Assembly (NCBI GenBank): GCA_947594855.1 | Contig: CANQEL010000020.1 | Coordinates: forward strand, 1-45,082 | From: an uncultured Lachnospiraceae bacterium | GTDB taxonomy: Bacteria > Bacillota > Clostridia > Lachnospirales > Lachnospiraceae | Reading direction: 5' to 3' | Length of the DNA: 45,082 nucleotides | Shown: in pieces, positions 12,265-21,700 of the stretch | How the letters are laid out: every line of letters begins with the position of its first letter | Numbering within the stretch: the first letter of the stretch is position 1 | The notes under the pieces: generated by a model | Databases searched by the model: none | What the model saw: only the letters and a program-made list of their open reading frames with translations | Told to the model about the DNA's origin: nothing | Translations under genes and position numbers: made by a program

Positions 12265-13261
12265 CTTCACTCAATCTATCTGTAATAAATCCGGTAAAGA
12301 ATAACAATGCGCCTGCGGCGAGCAGAACCGGAACCGGCCACCACAGCTGCCCCGTCTGCGGAAGCTTTTGTGAACTGCCATTTCCCGATGATTTGTCATT
12401 TCCTGACGGTTTATCTTCGTCTGTAGTATTATCTTTACCCGTCGGCTTTTTAGTATTTTTAGCCGGCGGAGCTGTTTCTTTATTTACGGGGTCTGTTCCG
12501 GATGGAGCGGTACTCGTATTTGTTATTGTGAACGTCTTATCGTTTAATGCGATAGAAACGGTATAACCTGCAGGAACTTCCTTTTCAATGACGTTCCATT
12601 CATCTGAAGAAGAAAGGTCATTCCACGTATGCGACCAGTTATTCTGTTCGGAAAGAATCTGTTCGTCGTATACTTCCCCGTTTCTAATCAGCTGCGCTGT
12701 AACTGACGCGGGACGCGATGCAGCTGAGCCATCCGTCCATACTTTCTTTACCGTATAATCCACAATCGCACCCTGCGTTATCGTATATTTGACGCTTGCG
12801 GTAACAGGTTCTTTTGCACCGCCCACAATCCTTATAAGAGCGGGTTTTGGAGTATACATATCCTTACCGATATATGCGGATGAACCTGTCACAAGGTATA
12901 TTCCGGAAGATAATCCATCAAAGCTCGCAATTCCAAGCGCGTCGGTCTTTTTTACTGCATCAGGCGTTCCTTTACCGCCTGCGGCATAAGAAGCAAGGGT
13001 ATATGCAAGGTTTCCAACATTCTCGCTGTCCGTCAGGTCTCCGACTTCTATATTAAGCTCTGCAAATTCACCGGTAAGCTTACCGTCCGGCGTCATAACG
13101 CGGTATATGCTGAATTCGGAATCCGTGACCGGTCCTGCCTCGGTAATGAATTTTACCTGAAGCGAAGCTTCTGAACTTTCCGCATAAGAAACCACATTAC
13201 CGCCAAACAGGCATAGAACTGAAAGCATAACGCTCAAATATTTAATTAATCGATGTTTCAT
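12248..13261 (-). CDS. LPXTG-anchored minor/basal pilin with Cna_B domain
   Basis: A 337-residue surface protein. It has a signal peptide (about 1-27) and an N-terminal pilin domain (about 30-160) with SGIYLVTGSSAYIG, typical of SpaA-type basal pilins. A Cna_B-type domain (about 165-245) with VDYTVKKVWTDG and an E-box-like NVIEKEVPAGYTV is likely to carry an isopeptide bond. A Pro/Lys/Thr-rich stalk (about 250-298) leads to LPQTG at 300-304, a membrane helix and an acidic tail. The proline-rich stalk before the sorting signal suits the basal, wall-attached subunit. It starts six bases after the class C sortase stop and overlaps the next sortase. Confidence 0.88.
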   Translation of the reverse strand: MKHRLIKYLSVMLSVLCLFGGNVVSYAESSEASLQVKFITEAGPVTDSEFSIYRVMTPDGKLTGEFAELNIEVGDLTDSENVGNLAYTLASYAAGGKGTPDAVKKTDALGIASFDGLSSGIYLVTGSSAYIGKDMYTPKPALIRIVGGAKEPVTASVKYTITQGAIVDYTVKKVWTDGSAASRPASVTAQLIRNGEVYDEQILSEQNNWSHTWNDLSSSDEWNVIEKEVPAGYTVSIALNDKTFTITNTSTAPSGTDPVNKETAPPAKNTKKPTGKDNTTDEDKPSGNDKSSGNGSSQKLPQTGQLWWPVPVLLAAGALLFFTGFITDRLSEDDEKE

Positions 13262-13267
13262 CGAAAA

Positions 13268-14089
13268 TCACCTCTTCTTCCGCGTCCGGCGTGTTGAAAT
13301 CAACACAGCAAGTATAACCGCAGGAATTTCAAAAATAATTATTATCTGATAAGCCGGGATGTACTGCGCGCCAGACTGGGCGACAAGTTCCCGCTCTGTT
13401 TCCGTTCTGTCCAAAAGCTCGCCGTGCAGCAGCAACCTGTGGGAATTGATGCCGTACGGAGTACACGTAACAAGCGTGCAGTAATTCTTTCCCTTCTCAA
13501 TCCCAAGCGAACTCACTTCCGTAGGCTCTACAGTCTCAATCGCCCTTATCCTGTACATATAGGCATTGTCCAAAACATAGATAACAAATGTCTGCCCTAC
13601 TTCAAGCTTATCCAGATTGGTAAACAATAACGCCGACGGCTGACCCCTGTGTCCGGAGATAACCGCATGGGCCGATTTGCCTTCGATAGGGAAGGAAGAA
13701 CCTTCAATATGTCCCGTTCCTTCCTGCAAAACGGCATCGCTCGCACCGTGGTATATGGGAAGCATGATATTCACATCCGGCACGTCAATATAGCCAATAA
13801 CTCCGTCTCCGTTGACGTCCAGCAAAGAATAATACTGCTCCCTAAGCCCTTCAGGCAGATTCATAAGCATATAGCCGCCTGAGGCAAGCTGCTTGTTGAA
13901 TTTCTTCGCCTGTTTGAGTATCTCCGAATAGTCCTCATCGGGCATGGTCTCCGCCGAGTAAATGTAATTGAAAATAGCTTTTCTCTGTTTCTGTGTATTA
14001 AAGTAATTACTGACTGTGGGGTACAGCAGTAAAGACAGACCCATAACCAGCATGATAAATGCCAAAAATGAAATGATACGCTGTTTCAT
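13268..14089 (-). CDS. Class C (pilus-polymerising) sortase
   Basis: Builds covalent pilin polymers outside the membrane. 273 residues with an N-terminal anchor (about 5-25) and a second membrane helix near the C-terminus (about 247-266), the class C arrangement. Catalytic residues are His147 in SGHRG, Cys209 in TLVTCTPYG and Arg218 in NSHRLLL. I see no obvious DPW/DPF lid motif in the segment before the barrel; the corresponding region instead reads VNGDGVIGYIDVPDVN. The start has AAGGAGAG upstream. It lies between the backbone and basal pilin genes, as expected for a SpaA-type locus. Confidence 0.92.
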   Translation of the reverse strand: MKQRIISFLAFIMLVMGLSLLLYPTVSNYFNTQKQRKAIFNYIYSAETMPDEDYSEILKQAKKFNKQLASGGYMLMNLPEGLREQYYSLLDVNGDGVIGYIDVPDVNIMLPIYHGASDAVLQEGTGHIEGSSFPIEGKSAHAVISGHRGQPSALLFTNLDKLEVGQTFVIYVLDNAYMYRIRAIETVEPTEVSSLGIEKGKNYCTLVTCTPYGINSHRLLLHGELLDRTETERELVAQSGAQYIPAYQIIIIFEIPAVILAVLISTRRTRKKR

Positions 14090-14111
14090 ACGAGTCTCTC
14101 CTTACTGCTGC

Positions 14112-14131
14112 GCTGAGAGCCGCCTCTCAGC
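14112..14131 (-). other. Intercistronic stem-loop between backbone pilin and sortase C
   Basis: A perfect 8-bp stem (GCTGAGAG, then CTCTCAGC) with a four-base loop lies between the pilin stop and the sortase ribosome site. There is no T-run. It could protect the pilin 3' end or partly attenuate downstream expression, giving more pilin than sortase. Confidence 0.55.
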
Positions 14132-14159
14132 ACAACAGAATAATAATAAGATTAATTTA

Positions 14160-16442
14160 TTATGCAGTCTTTTTTCTTCTTGAAAGTGCAAACAATATTA
14201 TTGAACCTGCAACTACGATTCCGCCGATTATGTAGAATGGATATATACCAATTCCACCAGTGGATGGGAGGTCAACATATTTGAAGTTGGCTACGAGCAT
14301 GCTTGCGCTGCCGTCGGCGTACGTATTAGGCTCAGTCAACTTTACGTATTTGGTATAGCTAAATGACTCTTTATCTGTTACTCCAGGAGTAACAGTAGCG
14401 CTTTCAAGTGTACCATCGTATTCTTTGGTAACATTGTCTTGCTTAGCTTTCAACGTAATATCGAATGGATCGATTCTTGCATAAATTTCTTTACCAGGAG
14501 AATCCGGATCTGTTGGAGTTTTTGTTTCAACCATGGTGTATTTTACTCCTGCGTCCAGACCGGTAATATTTATTTGACCGTTCTCATCAGATGTTACATG
14601 CCATTCGGTGCCTGTATGACTAGCCCCTGCCAAATAACTATCAACAACTGTTTGCAAATCAGCGGCACTTTCACTTGCTGGTTTTTCTATATTTGCCCAA
14701 TCATCAATTAAATACGACTTATCAGACTTCTCATAAACTTTGGCAATTTGATATTCTTCTGTAGTGCCCGGTTTCACACGAATAATAGCAAACTCTGCAT
14801 TTGATAATGCTGATTTTGTTTGATCGCCATTATTTTTTAGGAAATCAGCTGCATCTATCTTTACAATATCCAAACCAAATGTATATACTGTTGCCTTTTT
14901 TTCGTTTGTAGTATCTGTATTATCATACGCCTGTGGATCATTAGAATATGTAAGTTGTGCCGTATTTTTATTACCGGTTTTTATTACAGCATTTCTATTT
15001 ACCGTTGCAGAATAATCAACATAAATCCGTGAAGAGCCAATTTCTGTTATTGCGCCACTGGCATCTTTCGTATCTTCTTCAGAATAACCAAGGCGATATT
15101 TTGTGCTACCCTCTTGAAGTACTATCTCTTTCAAACAGGGGAATTCAACTGACAGTTTCTTCTTATCACTACTAATTGTAACCTCATAATTATAATTTTT
15201 AGCATCTTCTCCTAAATGGTGTGTATGATCATCAACAGGAGTTCCACTGACTATTAACGCAACATATTCTGCAGGAATTGGCAATTCTTTTGAAGCGTCC
15301 CACTCCCATGTTGTGCCGTCAGCATTCAACTTAAACAATCCCTCCGCAGTTACTTTAACATCGGCTGCTGACCCATTTAAATTCAACCCATCGCTAAGCG
15401 TGTCCGTAAATGTATACTGATATCCTCCAAGGTAGTTATCATAGTTGTTTGGAAGCGTACCTGTCAGTCTGAAATTAACAACATCTCCAACGCCTGCAAC
15501 TTCAGTATCATAATATTGATTATCGTCTCTTTTAATATCTTTATCCAAAGTAGGCACATCTTCTTTAAGTACCTGTTTGATATTACTTGCTACAAAGAGC
15601 ATACGTGCAGAATAAGCCTCATTACTTCCTAAATCACCTGTCGTAAGATCAATAATCATGTAATAACCGGCAGGTACTTTAATCTCGTATACATCATCTT
15701 TTTTTGTGCTAGCATAATATTGCTTTACATAGCTTTGATTTACATCCTCTTGCGAAGCGCTTTGAGTATAACCACCAAGAATATCAGAAAATGCCTGCAA
15801 CCATTCACGGTTGTCATGCTTTGCAATTTCCTCTGCAACTGCTACAGCAAGCTTATCATACCTTACTTTTGTAAGATCGTCACCTGAAGATTTTTTATTA
15901 ATAACAGTAGTATCAATAACGTATGTGGAAGAAAGGTTTCCATTTTCGTCTACCAATGGAGTTCCACCATCAGCGTTATATTCAAAGCCATTAAAATCTG
16001 TGAAAGCATAGCCATAATCACTTTTTTTAACTGTACCAAGGGCAATAGCAAATCTAACAATATTTTGTCTCCAGTCATCGTTATCTACCTCCCCAAACGC
16101 ATTACCCCATTTGATATCGGTGATAGGAAGTTTAGCATTTTCTTTTCCCGGGTCTTGATAAGCGTCATCTGTATATTCAGAACCTATAACACTTTTCGGT
16201 TTTTCTGGCACCTTACCTGTAAAAATCTGATATGCGCCATACTTTGCATTTGTGTCAACTGTAACACCAGCAGGTTTTGTCAGTGTAATGGTATAATCAC
16301 ATTCGCCCTTCTGGGTTGATGGTACTTCTTTATCTGTCTCATGACCGCCAGCCGCCATCACCGCCACATTCGGCATCGCAGTGCCCACTAAAAGCGCTGC
16401 GGCTACTACTACCCCCAAAAACCGATTTATTAATTTCTTCAT
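14160..16442 (-). CDS. Major (backbone) pilin, LPXTG-anchored
   Basis: A 760-residue shaft pilin. It has a signal peptide (about 1-31) and a long pilin backbone with GAYQIFTG and AGYYMIIDLTTGD segments typical of SpaA/FimA-like pilins. A middle region contains the conserved VYTFGLDIVKIDA strand. A last Cna_B-like domain has the E-box YTMVETKTPTD (about residue 640), the glutamate that usually catalyses Lys-Asn isopeptide formation. The sorting signal LPSTG (725-729) is followed by a membrane helix and RRKK tail. It is the substrate expected for the class C sortase encoded next. The start is supported by AAAGGGATG upstream. Confidence 0.92.
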   Translation of the reverse strand: MKKLINRFLGVVVAAALLVGTAMPNVAVMAAGGHETDKEVPSTQKGECDYTITLTKPAGVTVDTNAKYGAYQIFTGKVPEKPKSVIGSEYTDDAYQDPGKENAKLPITDIKWGNAFGEVDNDDWRQNIVRFAIALGTVKKSDYGYAFTDFNGFEYNADGGTPLVDENGNLSSTYVIDTTVINKKSSGDDLTKVRYDKLAVAVAEEIAKHDNREWLQAFSDILGGYTQSASQEDVNQSYVKQYYASTKKDDVYEIKVPAGYYMIIDLTTGDLGSNEAYSARMLFVASNIKQVLKEDVPTLDKDIKRDDNQYYDTEVAGVGDVVNFRLTGTLPNNYDNYLGGYQYTFTDTLSDGLNLNGSAADVKVTAEGLFKLNADGTTWEWDASKELPIPAEYVALIVSGTPVDDHTHHLGEDAKNYNYEVTISSDKKKLSVEFPCLKEIVLQEGSTKYRLGYSEEDTKDASGAITEIGSSRIYVDYSATVNRNAVIKTGNKNTAQLTYSNDPQAYDNTDTTNEKKATVYTFGLDIVKIDAADFLKNNGDQTKSALSNAEFAIIRVKPGTTEEYQIAKVYEKSDKSYLIDDWANIEKPASESAADLQTVVDSYLAGASHTGTEWHVTSDENGQINITGLDAGVKYTMVETKTPTDPDSPGKEIYARIDPFDITLKAKQDNVTKEYDGTLESATVTPGVTDKESFSYTKYVKLTEPNTYADGSASMLVANFKYVDLPSTGGIGIYPFYIIGGIVVAGSIILFALSRRKKTA

Positions 16443-16480
16443 GTTAAAATCATCCCTTTCATTTATCGTTTTTGAATACC

Positions 16481-17020
16481 CTACTCCAATATTTCAGGAG
16501 TCGGCAGAATACGCATAAATAGCTTTCCTTTTATCTGTCCGCTGTCAACGAAACCGACCGCGGTATTACGTGAATCTATGGACACCCGTCTGTTGTCTCC
16601 TATCACAAAATAACTATCTTCGGGAACCTTCGCCGGATACATTACCGTGCTGCTGCCAAGACTCACGCTGTTCAGATATGGTTCATCAAGCTTCGCGCCG
16701 TTGATATAAACCGTGCCGTTTTCATCAATACTCACTTCTTCACCGCTCATGCCAACTACACGCTTGCATTGAATACTGCCATTAATCTGAAATATACAAA
16801 TGTCACCCCTTTCAAGTGATTTTGTTTTATATGCGATAACGATATCTCCGTCAAATAAAGTAGAACTCATGGTATTGCCGTAGATACGCATCACGGGAAA
16901 TATATTAATTACAAGGAGCAGGATGACAATTGCGGTAATTGCCGCGCTCGCCGCCACTGCTGCCATTATTTTTAAAAGCCTCTTCCTGCGGGTGTGCTTT
17001 TTTGGTTCTTCATCGCTCAT
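16481..17020 (-). CDS. Pilus-locus type I signal peptidase with Thr at the catalytic Ser position
   Basis: A 179-residue signal peptidase I homologue with a basic cytoplasmic start and one membrane helix (about 18-42). The usual box (G-x-S-M-x-P-T-L) reads GNTMSSTL, so the nucleophile position is Thr50 and the proline is Ser. The general-base lysine is kept (Lys86 in CKRVVG), and the GDNRRVSIDSR box is intact. Pilus-locus SipA-type homologues in streptococci are known to lose catalytic residues yet remain needed for pilus assembly, which suits a chaperone-like or altered-activity role. It lies just upstream of the backbone pilin, 38 bases away, in the same operon. Confidence 0.85.
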   Translation of the reverse strand: MSDEEPKKHTRRKRLLKIMAAVAASAAITAIVILLLVINIFPVMRIYGNTMSSTLFDGDIVIAYKTKSLERGDICIFQINGSIQCKRVVGMSGEEVSIDENGTVYINGAKLDEPYLNSVSLGSSTVMYPAKVPEDSYFVIGDNRRVSIDSRNTAVGFVDSGQIKGKLFMRILPTPEILE

Positions 17021-17062
17021 AGCATACCCCCTCCTAAGGTTTGTCGCGGCTCCGTCCTTTTC

Positions 17063-17275
17063 TTAAAACCACATACCCTTTATCCGGCACTGCCCCCCCT
17101 TGCCGGCTAACGCCGTAGCAAGTTCAAAGGCTCTGCCGCATCCCCGGCTCGATTCCCCGAAACCGGCAGACAGCATACCTCTCAACCCACAAAAAAATGT
17201 ATCAAAAACAATCGCAGGAACAATATACGCTGCGACAAATATTTTGATAAACATTTTTCTAATGAGTTTATTCAT
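17063..17275 (-). CDS. Small ORF with signal-peptide-like start, possible gene remnant
   Basis: A 70-codon frame with a good GCGAGGTG ribosome site. The first 25 residues form a typical signal peptide or membrane anchor (MNKLIRKMFIKIF then hydrophobic). The rest (Gly/Ser/Cys/Arg-rich) matches nothing I know and contains no pilin or sortase motif. The leader and first codons (GAGGTGTACATA..ATGAATAAA) closely resemble those of the tip-adhesin gene upstream. It may therefore be a decayed copy of a surface-protein 5' end, or a genuine small exported peptide. Confidence 0.35.
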   Translation of the reverse strand: MNKLIRKMFIKIFVAAYIVPAIVFDTFFCGLRGMLSAGFGESSRGCGRAFELATALAGKGGQCRIKGMWF

Positions 17276-17632
17276 TGTATGTACACCTCGCTTTTAACCA
17301 ACTTGTTAATATCAATCATCAAATCATAAGCAATATATAACACACAATACAAAATAATTTATATCATAAAAATCAAAAAACTGCAAGTATTTTAGAAAGA
17401 AACGAGTGGATTTTACTGTCGATTTATGCAGAGTTTACCCAGTAATTATTTGAACTTTATGATTTAATTATATTATTGTGCTGAAATCTTACCTTTATCC
17501 CAATAAAATACGCGGCAGGAAGCCTTTTTATCATTTGTAGGAAACCATAAATTTTTACAGAAAACAAAACAATAATTCGATAAAATATCGTTTGCACCGC
17601 ATTTTATAAACAATAGCATTGCGTAATAATTG
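17276..17632. other. AT-rich spacer after the tip adhesin
   Basis: About 350 bases between the adhesin stop and the small ORF. I see no convincing gene, terminator or consensus promoter. The one open frame here overlaps the end of the adhesin and has no ribosome site. Confidence 0.4.
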
Positions 17633-18772
17633 TTAGTTAATTCTCCTGCGCTTTCTGCGTTTGTAATATGACGCAATAACCGTCAGGGCAACCGCAACCG
17701 TCGCCACCGTGCCGAAGAAGATAAACTGGTCAACGCCGATTCCTCCGGCTGAAGGAAGCTCATACGGGAATTCATTCACAAAATCAACGTGCGAAGCCGG
17801 ATTCAGCTGAATGTTCGGACTCGTCGCATCGGCCCTCTCATATTCCCATTCGCCATCACCCAATCCGTGGGCATTGTTGTGCGGTGAGTAGAAAAGGTCG
17901 CTGTTTTCTTCTTCCTTTACCTGCCATGTGCCTTCGGGGAGGCCGTTGATCCTTACTTTCTCGTTGTGCTTTAAGTAAACTGTGGCGGTGTAGGTGCCGT
18001 CGCCGTCGGGGTCGCTGAAGTGGATCGTTGATGGGTAAAAGTCGGTACCAGTTGGCGGATAATCAGAACCCATCACAGAAGCATCCCTAATATCATCGCC
18101 TTGATACCATTTCAATTCGACTTCGCTTTTACCCGCAAAATCGACTGCATCTTCCGGCTTAAAGTTAACAGTAAATTCCCAGAATGTATCCGTTTTATAA
18201 TGGTCTGTATCATCATTGGTATTCGTGATCTTTTTTGAAATGGTAAGCGCATTATTGTCTCTTGACAACAAGATAATTCCAAGACGATCCTTGGCGTAAT
18301 CCTGTCCACGATTTATTACGTCATTTCTGTCATAACCTTTGGAGTTACTCTCTTTATTTGTACCAAAGCAGAAAGTTAATTCCTGCGTACTTACGTCCTC
18401 TGTCCTACTGCAATCTGCAATGTTTTTCGTGGCATTATCCTTCGAACCATTCCAGATAAGATACTCGCCGTCGCCTGTGCTTGTCGGCGCTGATTTGCTT
18501 TCACTATAAACGTCAGCCGGGAATTTGTCATAAGTGTAGCTTGTAGAGGCGTTGTCGAGTTTCAGGTATTTGAAATATACAGGGGCACCATCTTCTCCGA
18601 TATAATATTGACTGCTTGTGCCACTGTTCATATCATCATTATTTACTGAAATCACATATGTGCCAATTGGAAGGGCGTCCACCTTGGCATAACCGAGGTA
18701 TGAATTGGTTGTTGTAGCATCTTTATCAATATCTATATAATTACTTGGACTATCACTATCTTCCACTTCCAA
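17633..18772 (-). pseudogene. C-terminal part of the pilus tip adhesin, separated by a frameshift
   Basis: About 379 codons that lack any signal peptide or ribosome site and read on directly from the preceding 1984-residue frame after a one-base shift. They contain a SpaA/Cna_B-like domain (about 185-335: TFWEFTVNF, GTYTATVYLKHNEKV, GTWQVKEEENSD). A sorting signal of the variant form ELPSAGG (about 336-342) follows, then a membrane helix and a KRRKRRR tail. Without it the large adhesin would have no wall anchor. Removing one G from the GTTGGAAG at about 18764-18771 would join the frames as ...KLIKVEVEDSD. It is either a true frameshift, a sequencing error, or less likely a programmed shift. 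Confidence 0.75.
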
Positions 18773-21700
18773 CTTTAATTAGTTTCGCCCAAACCGTGTA
18801 AAGTACATCGGGTTTTGCTTCTTTAGGTAGAGAACTCTCATCAACTGTGAATGTCAGCCGATAATTTTTGCCTTCTACTTTGCCAGTTGATGTGTCTGCT
18901 TTTCCCGTATCTGCATTCTTCGTTTCCCTATCACCATAAGGCAATGGGTCAATCGGATCATCATAGTAGCGAGTAGCTTCAAAGATGTATTTTTTGTCTG
19001 ATGTCATGATTGGTGAACCGTCTTGCAAATACTTTCCATCAACAACCAATTCCAACGCAAGCGCGCCATTAACAACATCTTTGACATAAGTGGTGTTGGC
19101 TACAAGGGAACACGCCTCACCTTTTCCTTCAATCAGATTGCCTGTTTCATCAGTGACAACTTCACCATTGACATCGACTAATTGAACGTTTTTCGGTGTG
19201 CCTGTATAGTAGTCTTTAATGTTCTCATTTTCTATCTGCTCGGTCCCCGCAGTTTTCTTGTAGTCACTATCCCAGTCATAAACGCCTTTGTCGGTAAGTT
19301 TATTTTCTTCTACTGCATTACTTGTTTGTCCTGTCGTATCTTCTTTTTTGTAATACTCAATCGCATTTTCAGGTGCAAAATCTGAACTAGGCGTATTTTT
19401 ATCTACAAGCACCCACTTGTTATTTTTTTTATCATACATAATATGCGGCTCGTAGGTTTTTTCCTCCTTTACCATAGCTCTCAGATACTCTGCACGCCCA
19501 TCTATGCTCCATTCACTAACATCTGTATCATTAAATTCACCATTCTTAACATTAAAGAATTTGTCACCGACTCCAGAACCGCTGCTAGTGGTAATGAAAT
19601 GATTATCTAACACAAAACCTTTTAATTTCTCTTTATCATCCTTTAGTGGTGTAAACTTCAATTGCAAATTGTATTTGATCTGTTCTGCATTCTTAACAAC
19701 ATATTCTCTAGTGATATCGTATTTATCATCTGTATAGCCTTCCATTTTCTGCTGTTCTTCCTGAGGATCCTCGCGTTTCCAAGTATAGGTGATAAATCCG
19801 GTAACATCACGAAGATTTAAATCGTTAAAAGCTTCTCCTTCGCTTAATCCGGAGTCCAATCCTGCACTGTTTTCAATAACAACTTTATCATCTTCCGTTG
19901 TTACAAGCTTACCATTATTATACTTCGGATCAGGCAAGTATATATAAGGGATGGTAAATGTTTTTTCTGCTTCCGCTTCTATATTGATTTTCAGCCACCG
20001 ATTCAGAAGTTCAATCAACGGCATTTGATCAGCTTTCGCGCCATACACCCTATACGCATACCGTTCTAAATACTCCAGATAATACGAACCGGTCATGTAA
20101 CCGTTTTCAAGGTCAGCAAGCATCATCGTCGGCGAAATCACTTCGCCCATATAGATCACATCGTTCAAATCTTTTGCATCAAGCGGTTTCAATCTAACGT
20201 CCACAACTACCCTTGGGAATCCGGAAGAAGGAATGTCGATTCCGTTGCCGTAAACCGCCTGTGAAACGCCGCCGGCATCAACCGCATTGATCTTTCGATT
20301 CGTGCCGGAAAGAGCTTCAAGTTTTTTGCGGTAAGGGATTTTTTTACTGGTGGTATCTAAATCGTCATCTTTAAAACCATATAATTTATAATTCTCGCCT
20401 TTATCCATGTTTTGAATAGTTGCTTCGCTGAATACAAGGTTTTCGCCCGCCTCGTTTCCATTGGTAAGAATGTCGTTTCCACCGATGAAATCGTCCTTTG
20501 CTTTCAATCGTATAGTTGCGCTCCAGACATTAAGTTCTTTGCCATCTTTGCTTGTATCAAATGTTTTATTTTCCATCGGTATGATCTGATCTGTCCAACG
20601 CAGATAATACATATCCTTTACATCGTCGTAGTAGATATAACCTGTACCAACACCGTCACCATCGGTGTAGCCGCCTCCACTTTTTGCACTTCGGTTCACC
20701 ATGTAATTTTTTTGTGGTATGTATTCAAGACCAAGATTTTTGCATTCAGCTTCTGTTATATCTGGATCGTCATTTATTTTTTTAATTACATTGCCAACTT
20801 TTGCAGACTCTGTTTCCCCGCTAGTTTTTTTGACTGTAATGTTGCCGCCTGCGCCAAGCTGGTACAAATTTCCGGCCTTGTCAACAAGGTTAAACCGCGG
20901 GTCAATGTAGTCTTGTACTGTGTAGTCATTACGCGGCTGCTGAATCTGTGTCAGAATCTGCTGAAATGCTTCAACAGTAGTATTTCCCTTACTTGATGGG
21001 TCTGCAACAATGACATATTTTTCAAATTCAGCTATTCGCTCTTTCAATTCATCTATTATTTTAGGATCTGTTGCGTCTGCTTCCGCATTTTTTAACTGTT
21101 GCTTTAAATCAGCTAACTCTTTGTCTGCCTCTGTACTTCCGGCAAGTGTTGTCAGGAAATCATGCGCTTTATCATATTCCTCCTTATTTGCCGTTTGAGA
21201 AATAGAACCAGTTGCCATCATAACGCAATAAATCGTATAACCTTCTTCTTTGAGTTTATCTGCCCATGCTTTGGCTAATTGTGAATCCGTTCCTAGAGTT
21301 CTTTGTTTCCCTTCACTATCAGTTGGCGCATAATTACCAACATTGTCTTCATCTACATATTTTTTACTGCTTGTATCACCAACAAGATTATCTCGACCAT
21401 CTGTAAATATGATCAGATACTTATCACGAGCATCATTAGCGATATCATAAACTCTGTCGCCGCTTCCCTTCTTTTCTGTATCTACCATATTATCATAGAA
21501 CGATTTCAAACCCGTCCATGTGTATGTACCTCCAGTCATAACATATGGATATTCTTTAATCTTTTGAGCGAGCGATGTAGTAGTATTCGTAGATGTTTCA
21601 CCCAGTTCCGGCACTAGGAGATTATTCAGGAAATCCTTATATTCCGGGTTTGTACTACGATTCTCCTGATAAAATTCCGACCAGTTCGTCCAATCCTGCA

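Noticed and set aside
17473-17676. A 67-codon minus-strand frame after the tip adhesin
   Set aside because: It overlaps the end of the adhesin in another frame, lacks a ribosome site and has no recognisable features.
20412-20996. A 194-codon plus-strand frame within the tip adhesin
   Set aside because: It is a Phe/Cys/Ile-rich antisense shadow of the long adhesin frame.
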